From contig NZ_WVTD01000017.1 in assembly GCF_009856825.1 (NCBI RefSeq), positions 1-64,000 of the forward strand: 64,000 nucleotides of DNA, written 5' to 3'. Position 1 is the stretch's first letter. Every line of letters begins with the position of its first letter. Origin of the DNA: Novosphingobium silvae. Its GTDB lineage: Bacteria; Pseudomonadota; Alphaproteobacteria; Sphingomonadales; Sphingomonadaceae. Below are positions 16,832 through 25,704 of this stretch, piece after piece. The notes below the pieces were generated by a model. The model saw nothing but the letters and a program-made list of their open reading frames with translations. It was not told where the DNA came from and ran no database searches. A program made the position numbers and the translations under genes.

Positions 16832-17478
16832 TGCATCGCCCTCGCAAGCTTCTGGTGATAGCCGCCCTGCGCGTAGGCTGGCCCGTTGTACCCCTTGGCG
16901 AAAGCCCGGCAGTCGTCGGGATCGCGGCTCAGGGCGCGCAGCTCGTCCGTCAGTCCGAACGCCTCGATATAGCGGGCGAGCAGCTCATAGTGCGCCGCCT
17001 CGCTGGCGACGGTCGAGAATGCCAAGGCATAGGGGCTGGCGTACCGGAGCTTGGACCAGTGCAGGCCCAGAACCTGGAACTTGCCCCATGAGCAGGATCC
17101 GAATGCGGCATCCGGGTCCTTCGCGCAGGCCAGGCCCAGCTTGTCCCAGCTGCTCTCGGTGTACCTTCCCCCGCTCGCCTGGCTGGAGGAGGCGGGCGAC
17201 CACTTGCCGGCCGTCTGCCGGTGGAACAGGTGCCGTTCGAACAGGATCTTGGGGTGGCCGTCCTTGTCGAAGCCGCCTCCGCCGCTCTCGACGATCGAGA
17301 CGGCGCGCAGCTGCTTGACGGTGCAGCCGAGGCGCGCGGCGACCTTGTCCATCTCGGCCGACGTGATCGCGGGCGCGTTGATGTTGGTGAAGCGTGAGCG
17401 CAGGGCCTCCCGGCTGATCGGGCCGAATACCCCATCGGCCTTGACGCCCAGCGTCGTCTGCAACTGGCGAACGTCCAT
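16828..17478 (-). CDS. endolysin, N-acetylmuramidase type
   Basis: A 216-residue protein: an N-terminal peptidoglycan-binding repeat (DVRQLQTTLGVKADGVFGP), then an N-acetylmuramidase-type catalytic domain (LRAVSIVESGGGGF with the likely catalytic Glu, KILFERHLFHR, GSCSWGKFQVLG). It cuts cell-wall glycan at lysis. The ATG at 17478 is preceded by GGAAAG; a GTG at 17496 has no ribosome site. First gene of the leftward lysis cassette, followed without gaps by the holin-like and spanin genes. No signal peptide, so export needs the holin. Confidence 0.88.
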   Translation of the reverse strand: MDVRQLQTTLGVKADGVFGPISREALRSRFTNINAPAITSAEMDKVAARLGCTVKQLRAVSIVESGGGGFDKDGHPKILFERHLFHRQTAGKWSPASSSQASGGRYTESSWDKLGLACAKDPDAAFGSCSWGKFQVLGLHWSKLRYASPYALAFSTVASEAAHYELLARYIEAFGLTDELRALSRDPDDCRAFAKGYNGPAYAQGGYHQKLARAMQ

Positions 17479-18025
17479 AAAGCTTTCTTTCCACACGAGA
17501 AGGATCGGTCGAGTAGTAAATCAACATTCCTCGGGGCACCCAAAGGCGGGGTTATCCCGGGAGTACAAAGCTGATTAGGAGGCAAAGGCGAACGGCGAGA
17601 ACTCCCGTCCGGGCGGCTCGTAACCTGGATTTTACCAAATGGAGGCGCTTCCTACCCTCCTACTAGATCAGCAGAAGGAGGTTTTATCATTTTAATTAGT
17701 CTATTATCGAATTATTCGAAGATGTATGCTCACATGATGAGAAAGCAGACAATGTGCATTATCAAATGGCATTCTTCGTCTCCCAATTTAAGATCCAGGC
17801 TTGAGCCCGATTGCATGACGCGGCTTCGATAGATCGAACCCGGTCCAGCTCACATGCGGTCGCCGTTCTAAACGGCTGCACCATTATCCCGTTTGCGGCG
17901 GGCGCGGGCTCAGGAGGCGATACCAGTCTTTCACTCGGCGTTTGAAGCCAGCATACACTTTGCGGTCCGCTTCCTGGATCCACGAAGCTGATCAAGCCTC
18001 GGGGAACAGTGAAATCGAAATTGTG
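17479..18025. other. gene-free stretch between endolysin and IS110 remnant
   Basis: About 550 bases, AT-rich around 17640-17780, without a gene I can support. One minus frame (17762-17995, 77 codons) shows no family features. It probably includes the endolysin promoter and one end of the IS110-type element. Confidence 0.45.
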
Positions 18026-18827
18026 TCAGGCAGTTTTCATTACGGCACCATCGATTATAACTCCCGCAGTGACGTACTTCCACAACGCGATGAGTAGCTT
18101 ACGGGCAAGAGCTACGATCATGGGTTTACGCAGGCGCCCCCCATTGCGTTCAACGCGCTGGTGAAACCATCGAGTTAGTGCTGATTCTGGCTGATTACGT
18201 AACCAGAGCCACGCTAACTCGACCATCGTTGTTCGCAGACGGATGTTTCCGGCTTTTGAAACACCCTGTTCGTAGGTAATTGCACCACTCTGCCAAGGGG
18301 TCGGCGCAAGCCCCGCATAGGCCGCCACCTGACGCCTGTTGTCAAAATTTCGGAACAATCCCTCGCCAAATAGGATGGTGGCAAACTCCGGACCAATTCC
18401 TTTGATGCCTATGAGCATTGCCACCGGACTATCGGCATTTTGTGCTTCGATGAGTTTTTTTCGTTCCTCTTCAACTGCTTTGATCTGTTCCAACAACAAC
18501 TCAAAGCGATCAAGCTCTCGGTCAATCTGCGCCTTCAAATGGGGTGAAATCGACCGTCCGTCCCCTGTCCTCAATTCATCCAAGCGTTCACGGCGGTCCC
18601 GCCGTAATGGTTCGTAGTTCGTGATGCCTTGGCCGAACAGCAAGCCTTTGATGCGGTTGACGTGGCGAATACGCTCGGCAATCAACACCTTCCGCTCGCG
18701 GTTTATACGGCGCCGATCCTCTGCTTCCACACTCGGCACCCTAACCATTGCACAAACCCGCGGCTCACCTCGCTTGTACGCGAGCAACGCCCGCACTAGC
18801 GCTTCGCCATCGATCTTGTCCGTTTTA

Positions 18828-19681
18828 GGGTCGAGACTCGTTCAGAGCCAGAATGCAACGGCGGCAGCGAGGCTTACGGCTGACAGGAAGTTTCTGGCGA
18901 GCTTGTCGTAGCGGGTAGCGATTCGGCGGAAGTCCTTGAGGCGGCAGAACATTGCCTCGATCCTCCAGCGATCTTTGTAGCGTCGTTCGTCATACTGGAT
19001 GGGGCGCTTACGGTTGCGTCGGCCGGGGATGACGGGGATGGAGCCCTGTTCGCGCAAGATAGCCCTGATGTGGTTGGCGTCGTAGCCACGGTCGGCGATC
19101 ACCCGCTTCATTCCGACGGTTTCGCCGATCAGCAGGTCCGCGCCTTTCACGTCCGACGTGTTGCCCGGTGTCAGGACGAGGCGAAGCGGCCGTCCCAGGA
19201 CATCGACGAGTGCGTGGATCTTGGTCGTCCTGCCGCCACGCGAGATGCCAATGGCATTGGCTCGCGCCCCCCTTTTGCCCCACCGGCACTGCGGTGGGCC
19301 TTGATGTAGCTGCTGTCGATCTGTCCGGTTTCCGCGATCCAGCCTTCCTCGGTCAGCGCCGCCAGGATGCGGGTCCAGATGCCCCGGCGGCTCCACCTGT
19401 TCCAGCGGTTGTAGATCGTTGTCGCCGGGCCGTATTGGGTCGGACAATCAGCCCAGCGGCCGCCGCATTTGAGCATGTGAACGATGCCGGAGATTACCCT
19501 GCGATCATCGACCCGCCGCGCTCCGGGTTGGTTCTTCGGCAGGTGGGGCTCGATTGCGCCCCATGCTTCATCCGACAGCCAGAATAACGAACGCGACATC
19601 TCTAAGGGCCTCCTGCTTCAACGGAGCCCTCCTGAATCAATGTGCCAACAGATTTTCAATAGGCTGATTGAGTTTAGACCC
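18828..19681 (-). mobile_element. IS5-family (IS427-type) insertion sequence
   Basis: An 854-bp element. Its ends read inward as GGGTCGAGACTCGTTCAG (left) and GGGTCTAAACTCAATCAG (right), about 18-bp inverted repeats, and TA is duplicated at 18826-18827 and 19682-19683. It sits in the IS110 transposase gene. Size, TA target and two-frame transposase fit the IS427 subgroup. Confidence 0.88.
18842..19599 (-). CDS. IS5/IS427 transposase, made by -1 frameshift
   Basis: The first frame (19171-19599) starts SRSLFWLSDEAWGAIEPHLP and includes the IDSSYIKAHRSAGGAKGG region with the first Asp. The second frame (ending 18842) continues RTTKIHALVDVLGRPLRLVL, then VIADRGYDANHIR (second Asp) and RIEAMFCRLKDFRRIATRYD (Glu). 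The frames differ by -1 and meet at AAAAGGGGGG on the minus strand, the usual slippery site of this group. Fused length is about 250 residues. All catalytic motifs are present, so the element may be active. Confidence 0.85.
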
Positions 19682-20112
19682 TAGCACGTCGCCGTCGACG
19701 CGAAGTCGCGATGGAAGCGGGATCGACGACATGACTCTCGATCCCCTCCTGCTGCAGAACTCGATGGATCCAGAAGCCGTCGAGGCCCGCCTCCTGAATG
19801 ACGACGATGCGGAACTCGCGGCCGGTACGTGTTTGAGCTTTGTTGCGAAGTTCCGCAAATCGACTAAGCAGCCGCCCCACCTCGCCAGCAGGCACGGTGT
19901 GCTTGGACATTCGCTCGCCAGCACCAGGCGACAACGACGTCACCAGCCACGTTGATCTACTCAATTCCAGCGATACAAAAATAGCACCGAGGTCTGTACG
20001 GATAGCGGCATACGTCGCACATTGATCAGCTACAAGCATGGTTGCCTCCACAGAGTTCTGGATTGCAAACCCACTCTGACAGAGCGACAGCTGCTATCCA
20101 GCCGTCATGGCA

Positions 20113-20180
20113 TCTTTCACGGCGAAGCGACACCACCATGAGCTACTCTTTCACGGCGAAGCGACACCACCATGAGCTAC
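20113..20180 (+). repeat. perfect tandem duplication, 2 x 34 bp
   Basis: Unit 20113-20146 (begins TCTTTCACGGCG, ends CATGAGCTAC) is repeated without change at 20147-20180. The second copy includes the stop codon of the leftward phage membrane protein gene. Recent replication slippage or a junction scar beside the IS110 element. Confidence 0.9.
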
Positions 20181-20569
20181 TCTTCCTTGGCCGAACCGAG
20201 CATGGCCTTCATCATCGCCACCACGCGCTCCCGCATGAGGCGCACGACGAGCAGCCCGGAAAAGCCGAGTCCGATGCCCGTCACCACGGCCATGCCCGTC
20301 TCCATGGGCTTGCCGGTGCCGACCAGCGGCATCTGTCCCGTGACCACCAGCAGAAGGATGATGATCAGCAGGGCGGTAAGCGCCCATTCCTGCTCCCGGG
20401 TCATTTTCTCGAGGCTGGGAGGCGCCACGAAGCGGGCGAGGAGCAGGGACGCGGTGGAAAGCCCGAGGGCGAGGATGGGAATGTCGAGCCCGGCGAAGGT
20501 CACGATGGCCGGGCCGATGGAAGGCGCGATAGGCACCGCTGCAGCCGCGAGGATTGGTTTCACGTCCAT
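20177..20569 (-). CDS. phage membrane protein, unknown
   Basis: 130 residues with several hydrophobic helices: ILAAAAVPIAPSIGPAIVTF, LGLSTASLLLARFV, ALTALLIIILLLVVTG and a weaker amphipathic C-terminal segment. No family recognised; 3-4 helices near the end of the tail module would suit a holin-like or superinfection-exclusion protein, but this is a guess. ATG at 20569 overlaps the end of the next gene. Its stop lies in the 34-bp tandem duplication. Confidence 0.6.
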   Translation of the reverse strand: MDVKPILAAAAVPIAPSIGPAIVTFAGLDIPILALGLSTASLLLARFVAPPSLEKMTREQEWALTALLIIILLLVVTGQMPLVGTGKPMETGMAVVTGIGLGFSGLLVVRLMRERVVAMMKAMLGSAKEE

Positions 20570-21189
20570 GCCTTGCCTACCGTCACGCCCAGGGCGATGA
20601 ACGCGATCAGCCCGGTCATCCCGACCGAACCCTTGATGCGAGCCCACTTGGGCGGACACGCGAGTTGCTGCGAACGGATCAGGGCCTGCGGGATTGCATG
20701 GTCCGACCACTCGCCGATGACGAAGGCGAGCATGAACGGCATGATGGTGGCCCCGTCGAGCGCCCGATCGAGCGAGAGCAGGACCTCCATCGTCCGGGCC
20801 GACACTTCCCCCCACAACAGCATGACCAGCACGTCGCCGATCGCGCCCATCAGCACGGTGAGGTAGAGGCAGGACACTTTCCACCGGAACAGCCCCAGCG
20901 GCGTCCAGAACGGGATTGCGGGCCGACGCACGTAGCTGCCGATACGGCGCTCCAGCGCGATCTCCCGGCTTGCTTCGCTGACGGTGCCGAGCAGCCGCTT
21001 CAGGGACAGGCACGAGGCCAGCGTCAGGCTGAACAGCGCCGCCGCGTACGCCCAGGCATTGCCCTCGAAGGACGGAGGCAGCGCCGACAGCGGAACATGG
21101 TGCGGCATGAGGCGGGAATCGGCGCCGAGCGCCATCGCCCAGCGATGGGTGAGCGATGGCCAGTTCTCCGGCTCGATCACGAAGCGCAT
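20560..21189 (-). CDS. phage membrane protein, unknown
   Basis: 209 residues. A soluble start (MRFVIEPENWPSLTHRWAMA), then at least four hydrophobic segments (AWAYAAALFSLTLASCLSL, CLYLTVLMGAIGDVLVMLLW, IMPFMLAFVIGEW, GMTGLIAFIALGV). No family recognised. The stop overlaps the ATG of the following membrane protein gene, so they form a pair; joint action in the envelope is inferred from this only. Confidence 0.6.
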   Translation of the reverse strand: MRFVIEPENWPSLTHRWAMALGADSRLMPHHVPLSALPPSFEGNAWAYAAALFSLTLASCLSLKRLLGTVSEASREIALERRIGSYVRRPAIPFWTPLGLFRWKVSCLYLTVLMGAIGDVLVMLLWGEVSARTMEVLLSLDRALDGATIMPFMLAFVIGEWSDHAIPQALIRSQQLACPPKWARIKGSVGMTGLIAFIALGVTVGKAWT

Positions 21190-21213
21190 GAACCTATGCG
21201 CTCGTTGCCGGTT

Positions 21214-21441
21214 TCAGGCATGGGTCACCCTGTTGTGCCGCGCCCCGCCGCCTGCTACGGCGAGAGCAAGGGCTACCAGGGGCAAAAGGTGCAGCTTTTC
21301 CGCGACTTCTACCGGGCGTTGCTCGGCATCATCCTCTCGCCGCGCAGCTGCCCGCATGGAGACCCTCGCTGCAGTCCGGAGAGCAGCTGCCGCGCGTGTG
21401 AAGCTGATTACGACGCAAGGGTCTGGTAGAGGCTGCGTCAC
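21214..21441 (-). CDS. small phage protein, unknown
   Basis: 75 residues. GTG start overlaps the stop of the tail fiber gene (GTGA) and the stop lies 24 bases before the next gene, so it fits the operon. Mostly Ala/Arg-rich, with one hydrophobic segment (LHLLPLVALALAVAGGG). No family recognised. Could be a lysis or membrane accessory protein. Confidence 0.5.
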   Translation of the reverse strand: MTQPLPDPCVVISFTRAAAALRTAARVSMRAAARREDDAEQRPVEVAEKLHLLPLVALALAVAGGGARHNRVTHA

Positions 21442-23102
21442 CAGCCCTTGCTCTCGATGAACGCCTTCTGCGTCGGCGCCACCACCGCCGATACCCCAAG
21501 CGCATTCGGGTGAAGGTCATCATTTGAGATTGCGGCCGGAGGCGCGCCCGTGGTGTTGCCTCCGTATGTCGACATGGCCTGCGCCAATTCGATCGTGTTA
21601 TTCGGAAATGCGGCGCGCAGGAGGTTGTTGAACGCCGTGATGTTGGTGTTTCTGGACGTGCCTGTCACGGCCGACTGCTGCGGCACCACCGTGTTGAAGC
21701 CGATGCGCTTCCCTGCAGGCATGTAATCGTACATTTCCTGAAATTGGCTGATGTACGCAGAATGGTTTGCATCGGTGTCCTCAAGATCGGTGTTGATGCC
21801 CGACTGAACCAGAACAACCTCGCTAGCGCCAATGGTCCGCGAAAGCAGCGCATCCCGAGCAGATGTGATGACTGTTCCGGCGACAGCCTGATTCTGGACG
21901 CGGCGGTAGGGGTTGAAGCTGTCCGCCAAGACCTTCTGAATGCGCTGGTTCGGATCGGGGATCTGCGTTTCCTGGAAGCGGCTGTCTCCAAAAAGCCAGA
22001 TCAGGGGCGGCACGGTCGGGGCCACATACCCGGGCGCGTACTTCGCCAACTCGGCATCAGCGAACGTTGCCTCATCGTTGGTGAGCTGGCGATCCCAGGC
22101 GACGAACCCGGCGATGCTGATCGGCAGACCTGACGGGTTGGTGTTGTTGAAGCGCACGGAAAGGCTGCTCGTGTCCGGCGTCTTGACCACCTCGTTCATC
22201 ACAATGCTCTTTTCCAAGCCGTTCGCGATGACCGAATTTGCCCCACCTCGGAAGTTCGTCCGATGGAGAACGCGGAACCAGGTGTTGAGGATGAGTGGAT
22301 CGGACTGCGGTGTGAGATAGCCGCCGGTGAAATTGTCGTGCGTGGTGGAGTTGCCGCGCACGCGCAGATCGCTGTCGATCTCTAGCGCCACCCGGCGCGC
22401 GGTTCCGGCCGTGCCTTGAGAGAACCACACGATCGGCCGCCCCGTCGTGAAAGCCGCATCTACCTTGGCGAGCAGGCTGTAGGATACAGCATCCTTGTAT
22501 CGCGCGAACCCGCCCCATGCAGCCGTGGGCTGGAAGTTCTGCTGCGCCGTGAAGGTAGCCCAGGCGAACGTGCCGCTGATCGTTAAGGCCGGCTGCGTGG
22601 CGTTGCTCGTCTGAGTCCAGTGCTTGAATCCGCGCTGGTCGTAGAACGTCTTGACGCTTGCCGTTGCACCCGCGAGCCAAGCCGTGATTTCCGCCGTGTC
22701 CACCCAGTCGCCCCCTGCGGCCGGGCCGAAGTCCCTTTCGGTGTTGTCGCTCGAGCGGCGCAGTCGGACAAGCGGGCCGAGGTAAGTCGATACGAAGCGG
22801 ACGGTGCCGACGATCCCGTAAATGCCCTGGACCAGTTCGAGGGGCCGGGGGCCCGATGTGAGAGCATTTTTGGCGGCATCAGCATTCTCCTCAGAGAGGG
22901 CAGCAGCAGCCTCCGCGAGTTCCCTCTGCGCGGTCGCCTGCGCCACCTGTGATGCTCCTTCGGTTTGAACCGCCGCCACCGCCTCGTCCCGGGCCTCGTC
23001 GATCGCCGGCACGGCGCTACCGGCGATGCCTTCGATGCGCCGCGCAGCAGCCAGCGCCAGGCGCGCGCCAGGACCAACGAACTCGAGCCTGATCTCAGCC
23101 AT
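21438..23102 (-). CDS. tail fiber with SGNH/GDSL hydrolase domain
   Basis: A 554-residue phage receptor-binding or depolymerase protein. Residues 30-90 form an alanine-rich helical stem (QVAQATAQRELAEAAAALSE). Residues 170-345 look like a concanavalin/LamG-type jelly roll (GRPIVWFSQ, NTWFRVLHRTN, ISIAGFVAWDRQL). The C-terminal part is an SGNH esterase: LIWLFGDSR with the nucleophile Ser, and NDDLHPNALG with the Asp-His pair. It would deacetylate or cleave host surface polysaccharide during attachment. The frame is whole, unlike the head genes. Confidence 0.82.
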   Translation of the reverse strand: MAEIRLEFVGPGARLALAAARRIEGIAGSAVPAIDEARDEAVAAVQTEGASQVAQATAQRELAEAAAALSEENADAAKNALTSGPRPLELVQGIYGIVGTVRFVSTYLGPLVRLRRSSDNTERDFGPAAGGDWVDTAEITAWLAGATASVKTFYDQRGFKHWTQTSNATQPALTISGTFAWATFTAQQNFQPTAAWGGFARYKDAVSYSLLAKVDAAFTTGRPIVWFSQGTAGTARRVALEIDSDLRVRGNSTTHDNFTGGYLTPQSDPLILNTWFRVLHRTNFRGGANSVIANGLEKSIVMNEVVKTPDTSSLSVRFNNTNPSGLPISIAGFVAWDRQLTNDEATFADAELAKYAPGYVAPTVPPLIWLFGDSRFQETQIPDPNQRIQKVLADSFNPYRRVQNQAVAGTVITSARDALLSRTIGASEVVLVQSGINTDLEDTDANHSAYISQFQEMYDYMPAGKRIGFNTVVPQQSAVTGTSRNTNITAFNNLLRAAFPNNTIELAQAMSTYGGNTTGAPPAAISNDDLHPNALGVSAVVAPTQKAFIESKGW

Positions 23103-23481
23103 TCACTTCGCCTTTCATCACGTAGTCACCGAAGAGGATCGTCGTTACCGCATCGCTTCCCGGATCTCCGGGCAGCCTGTTGAACTTGATTTGGTAGAAG
23201 AGCGTCAGCGGCTCGTTGCCGGGGAGCCCGCCAACGCCGGCAACCGCCGCGCGCACGCTGGTTGCGGACGCGAAAACCTCTACGATGGAGGTTGAGACAC
23301 CGTCCTCGTCCTCGATCACGTCCAGCAGATCCACCTCCGCCGTCACGATCGCCGGCTGTTCGGCGCCGGCCGATAGCTCGAAGGTAATCGTCACCCCGGT
23401 AAGGTCGTACCCAACTGCCGAGATGACATGCTTGATGTCGTCGCCGAGAATCCCGGCGAGCGCCAATTTCTGAGCTTCCAT
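23095..23481 (-). CDS. phage tail-region protein, unknown
   Basis: 128 residues, predicted mostly beta strands, acidic (AGAEQPAIVTAEVDLLDVIE). No membrane segment. ATG at 23481 follows AGGA; the stop overlaps the tail fiber start by 8 bases. No family recognised; position suggests a tail appendage or fiber-assembly protein. Confidence 0.65.
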   Translation of the reverse strand: MEAQKLALAGILGDDIKHVISAVGYDLTGVTITFELSAGAEQPAIVTAEVDLLDVIEDEDGVSTSIVEVFASATSVRAAVAGVGGLPGNEPLTLFYQIKFNRLPGDPGSDAVTTILFGDYVMKGEVNG

Positions 23482-23491
23482 GAAGTGGGTC

Positions 23492-23590
23492 CTATTGCTC
23501 GATCGCGATGACGAAGACGGTCGCACCGACGAGGAGGTTGAGAACGGAGCCGAGCAGCCACGGTACTTCCTCCGCCCTGGACCGGCCCAT
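23492..23590 (-). CDS. 32-residue phage membrane peptide
   Basis: MGRSRAEEVPWLLGSVLNLL then VGATVFVIAIEQ: one transmembrane helix. Its ATG overlaps the stop of the tape-measure remnant (TGATG) and it is followed 10 bases later by the next gene. Tight packing is the main support. Role unknown. Confidence 0.55.
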   Translation of the reverse strand: MGRSRAEEVPWLLGSVLNLLVGATVFVIAIEQ

Positions 23591-24420
23591 CAGACGATCG
23601 TCCCCGAAGCTGCAGGAGAGATGGAAAGCAGGTTGTCGGCCGCGTCGTAGATGCGCACCCACCACCAGTACGAGCCGGGCGTCAGCGTATCGTCCTCGAA
23701 CACCCTGGGCTCATACAAGCCGCCCGTTTCGCGCTCCGACACCGCAACGCTTGCCGAAGCAGCGCTGGAAGTGCCGCGGAACACCACGGCATACGACCAG
23801 CCTGTGATCTGGGGCATCCGCATCAGCGCGCGCTCGTACTGCTCCTGCTCCAGGCGCAGCAGCTCGAGCGCGATCCGGCGCCGCTCCGATTGCGTGACAG
23901 CCATGTCGCCCTGGATGCGCAGCATCGCCATTTGCGCGTCGGCGTTCTGGGCGGCCGAATCGTAACCGGCCGCCACTTTCTCGATTGCGCGCTGCACCCG
24001 GATATTATCGATGCGCTGCGCGCGCGTTTCATCGTTCAACTGGCTCAGCCGGGATGCCTCTTCAGGCTTCAGGTCCCTGCGGGCAAGCTGGGCGTCGATC
24101 TTCGTCTTCTGGGCGCCATAATCGGCCTCGATCTCCTCGCGGGCAAGGCGATCGCGCTCTTCCTCGGTGGCGGCAGTCTTGCGCTGCGCATCCAGCAGCC
24201 GACGCCGGGCCTGCCTCTCCTGCTCGGCGTAGGAAATCTGGTCCGACAGGATGGCGTTCTGGGCAGCTTGGGCTCGACGGGCAATCTCGTCCTGGCTGCG
24301 AGCGCTTTTCGAGAACGCAACGTGGAAGTGGTCGTTGTGATCCTTATCACCCGGGCCGAGCAGCTCCTTGATGTTGACGCCCTGGCCCTCGAGGAACGCG
24401 CGGATTTCCGCCTTGCTGGT
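23590..24420 (-). pseudogene. C-terminal part of a phage tape measure protein
   Basis: The open frame carries LLGPGDKDHNDHFHVAFSKS, then about 120 residues of charged helix (ARREEIEADYGAQKTKI style), a beta-rich tail domain (QITGWSYAVVFRG, YWWWVRIYDAADNLLSIS) and the stop. This matches the C-terminal end of siphophage tape measure or tail-tip proteins. The N-terminal part, normally many hundreds of residues with hydrophobic segments, is missing: the frame joins the head closure gene near 24420 out of frame. No start codon of its own beyond an internal TTG at 24039. Confidence 0.7.
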
Positions 24421-24589
24421 CGCCCTCCCGCGTCATCTCGTCGCCGCGAAGCGGGACCTTCTTCGCCCAGACGATCACGACCGGGCTCCAATCCGACGTG
24501 AAGCCCCCCTGCCCGTTCGGAACCTTGCTTTCCGCTTCGACGCGGATTCGGGAGCGCAGCTCACCGGCAGTGAGCGGTTGAAGCGCCAT
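24347..24589 (-). pseudogene. N-terminal part of a phage head closure (head-tail adaptor) protein
   Basis: Starts MALQPLTAGELRSRIRVEAE, then GGFTSDWSPVVIVWAKKVPL and RGDEMTREG, the SPP1 gp16/HK97 head-closure pattern, but breaks off after about 57 residues near 24420 and runs on out of frame through tape-measure sequence. The ATG overlaps the stop of the connector gene (TGATG). The lost end and all genes between it and the tape measure mark a deletion. Confidence 0.75.
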
Positions 24590-25170
24590 CAGATCAGCAC
24601 CCGGCGAAATGAAGCGCACAGTTCACGCACACCGAACGGCACTTCTGCTTCGGTTCCGCGGTCGGTCACGGCCTCGCGGTTCTTGTACAGATGGCCCAGA
24701 AACAGCCGCACAGCGGCGATGAGGCTTCGCGGCGCGTCCCCAGGGGCGTAGCCGGCGGTGAACTCGACCGAGACGGCTCCTCCAGCACATGACGGCCATC
24801 TCGCCCCAACGGCCGGCAGCAAATCGCCCCGCGCCCTCAGACGATAATCGGCCGGCACGCCGACCACCGGATTACCTGACCCATCCGCCCAGGTAATCGC
24901 GGTGATGGCGGTGACCGGGGAAACCGAGAGCATGATCGGCGTGGAAAACGCGCTCGGGAACCCGGCCGCCTGCCAGATCAACCCTGCGGTCGGCGCCAGC
25001 TTTACGGAACAGTATCGCTCCACGAATTCGATCGACGCGTCGCGCAGCGCGCCGATCAGATCGTCTTCATCGTCACCATCGACCCGCAGATGCGCCTTGC
25101 ATTCGTCGATCGAAAGGATCGCCTCGCCATATCCCTCGGGAAACGGCGCATGCAGCAGCTCGAAGATCAT
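24589..25170 (-). CDS. phage head-tail connector, gp6-like
   Basis: 193 residues matching the HK97 gp6-like connector family: LSIDECKAHLRVDGDDEDDL near residue 20, ASIEFVERYC, SPVTAITAITWADGSG and a C-terminal RSLIAAVRLFLGHLYKNREAV. Such proteins form the ring under the portal. Complete, with normal length and ATG start. Flanked by an acidic phage protein upstream and the broken head closure gene downstream. Confidence 0.85.
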   Translation of the reverse strand: MIFELLHAPFPEGYGEAILSIDECKAHLRVDGDDEDDLIGALRDASIEFVERYCSVKLAPTAGLIWQAAGFPSAFSTPIMLSVSPVTAITAITWADGSGNPVVGVPADYRLRARGDLLPAVGARWPSCAGGAVSVEFTAGYAPGDAPRSLIAAVRLFLGHLYKNREAVTDRGTEAEVPFGVRELCASFRRVLI

Positions 25171-25195
25171 CTGCGGGTCCGATCAGGTTGCGCGG

Positions 25196-25630
25196 TCAGT
25201 CTTCGTCCGACGCTTTGCCCGCGGCTTTCGTGGCCGGCTTTTTAGCCGCGCCCCCCGCTACGTCGGCGTCCTGCTTCACTTCGGCAGCCGGGCTGACTTT
25301 CCCTTGGATATCGGAACCGCCGGCTTCCAGCGCCACAAGGCGCTCTGTCAGTCCACCAAGCTCCACCTGGAGGGCCTCATGTCTCGTGACCTGCACGGCG
25401 ATCGCCTCGGACAGATCTGCAATGCGCTGATCACTCTCGGCTTTCTGGGCAACGAGAAGCTGCTGCAGTTCGAGGACACCTGCCGCCAACTCTCGCAGCA
25501 GCGCGCCCTCATCAACTGGTGCTACCGTCGCGAGCTCGGCTTCGACCTCGGCCAGAAAGTCGCTGTCCGCTGCTCCGCTGCGCAGCATCTTGTTTCCCAC
25601 CCGGACAGGCCGGTTCGGTTTGATGTCCAT
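25196..25630 (-). CDS. phage structural-region protein, unknown
   Basis: 144 residues (start MDIKPNRPVRVGNKMLRSG), a central helix likely to coil (VDEGALLRELAAGVLELQQL) and a basic Ala/Lys-rich tail (AAKKPATKAAGKASDED). The ATG at 25630 has AAGGGAA upstream; the ATG at 25648 is weaker. It lies between capsid and connector, where phages often keep a small decoration or completion protein. No family recognised. Confidence 0.6.
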   Translation of the reverse strand: MDIKPNRPVRVGNKMLRSGAADSDFLAEVEAELATVAPVDEGALLRELAAGVLELQQLLVAQKAESDQRIADLSEAIAVQVTRHEALQVELGGLTERLVALEAGGSDIQGKVSPAAEVKQDADVAGGAAKKPATKAAGKASDED

Positions 25631-25704
25631 CTGAATGTTCCCTTCCACATAGGGGCCCCGGCGGCACCAGTGCCGCCGGAGTAGAGTTTCTCAGCTGATT
25701 ACGG

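Larger units (their letters stand above)
18026..20039 (-). pseudogene. IS110-family transposase, split by an IS5-type element
   Basis: The N-terminal half (19684-20039; MLVADQCATYAAIRTDLGAI start, PASIATSRRRRRA end) carries the RuvC-like DEDD part. The C-terminal half (18026-18825; KTDKIDGEALVRALLAYKRG to LLIALWKYVTAGVI) includes the serine-containing part with GIKGIGPEFATILFGE. Removing 18828-19681 and one TA copy restores the frame across RAKTDKIDGE, so a single insertion broke the gene. GGAGG precedes the ATG at 20039. Ends of the IS110 element were not defined. Confidence 0.88.

Noticed and set aside
17762..17995. 77-codon minus frame
   Set aside because: No ribosome site, family motif or operon context; left as non-coding.
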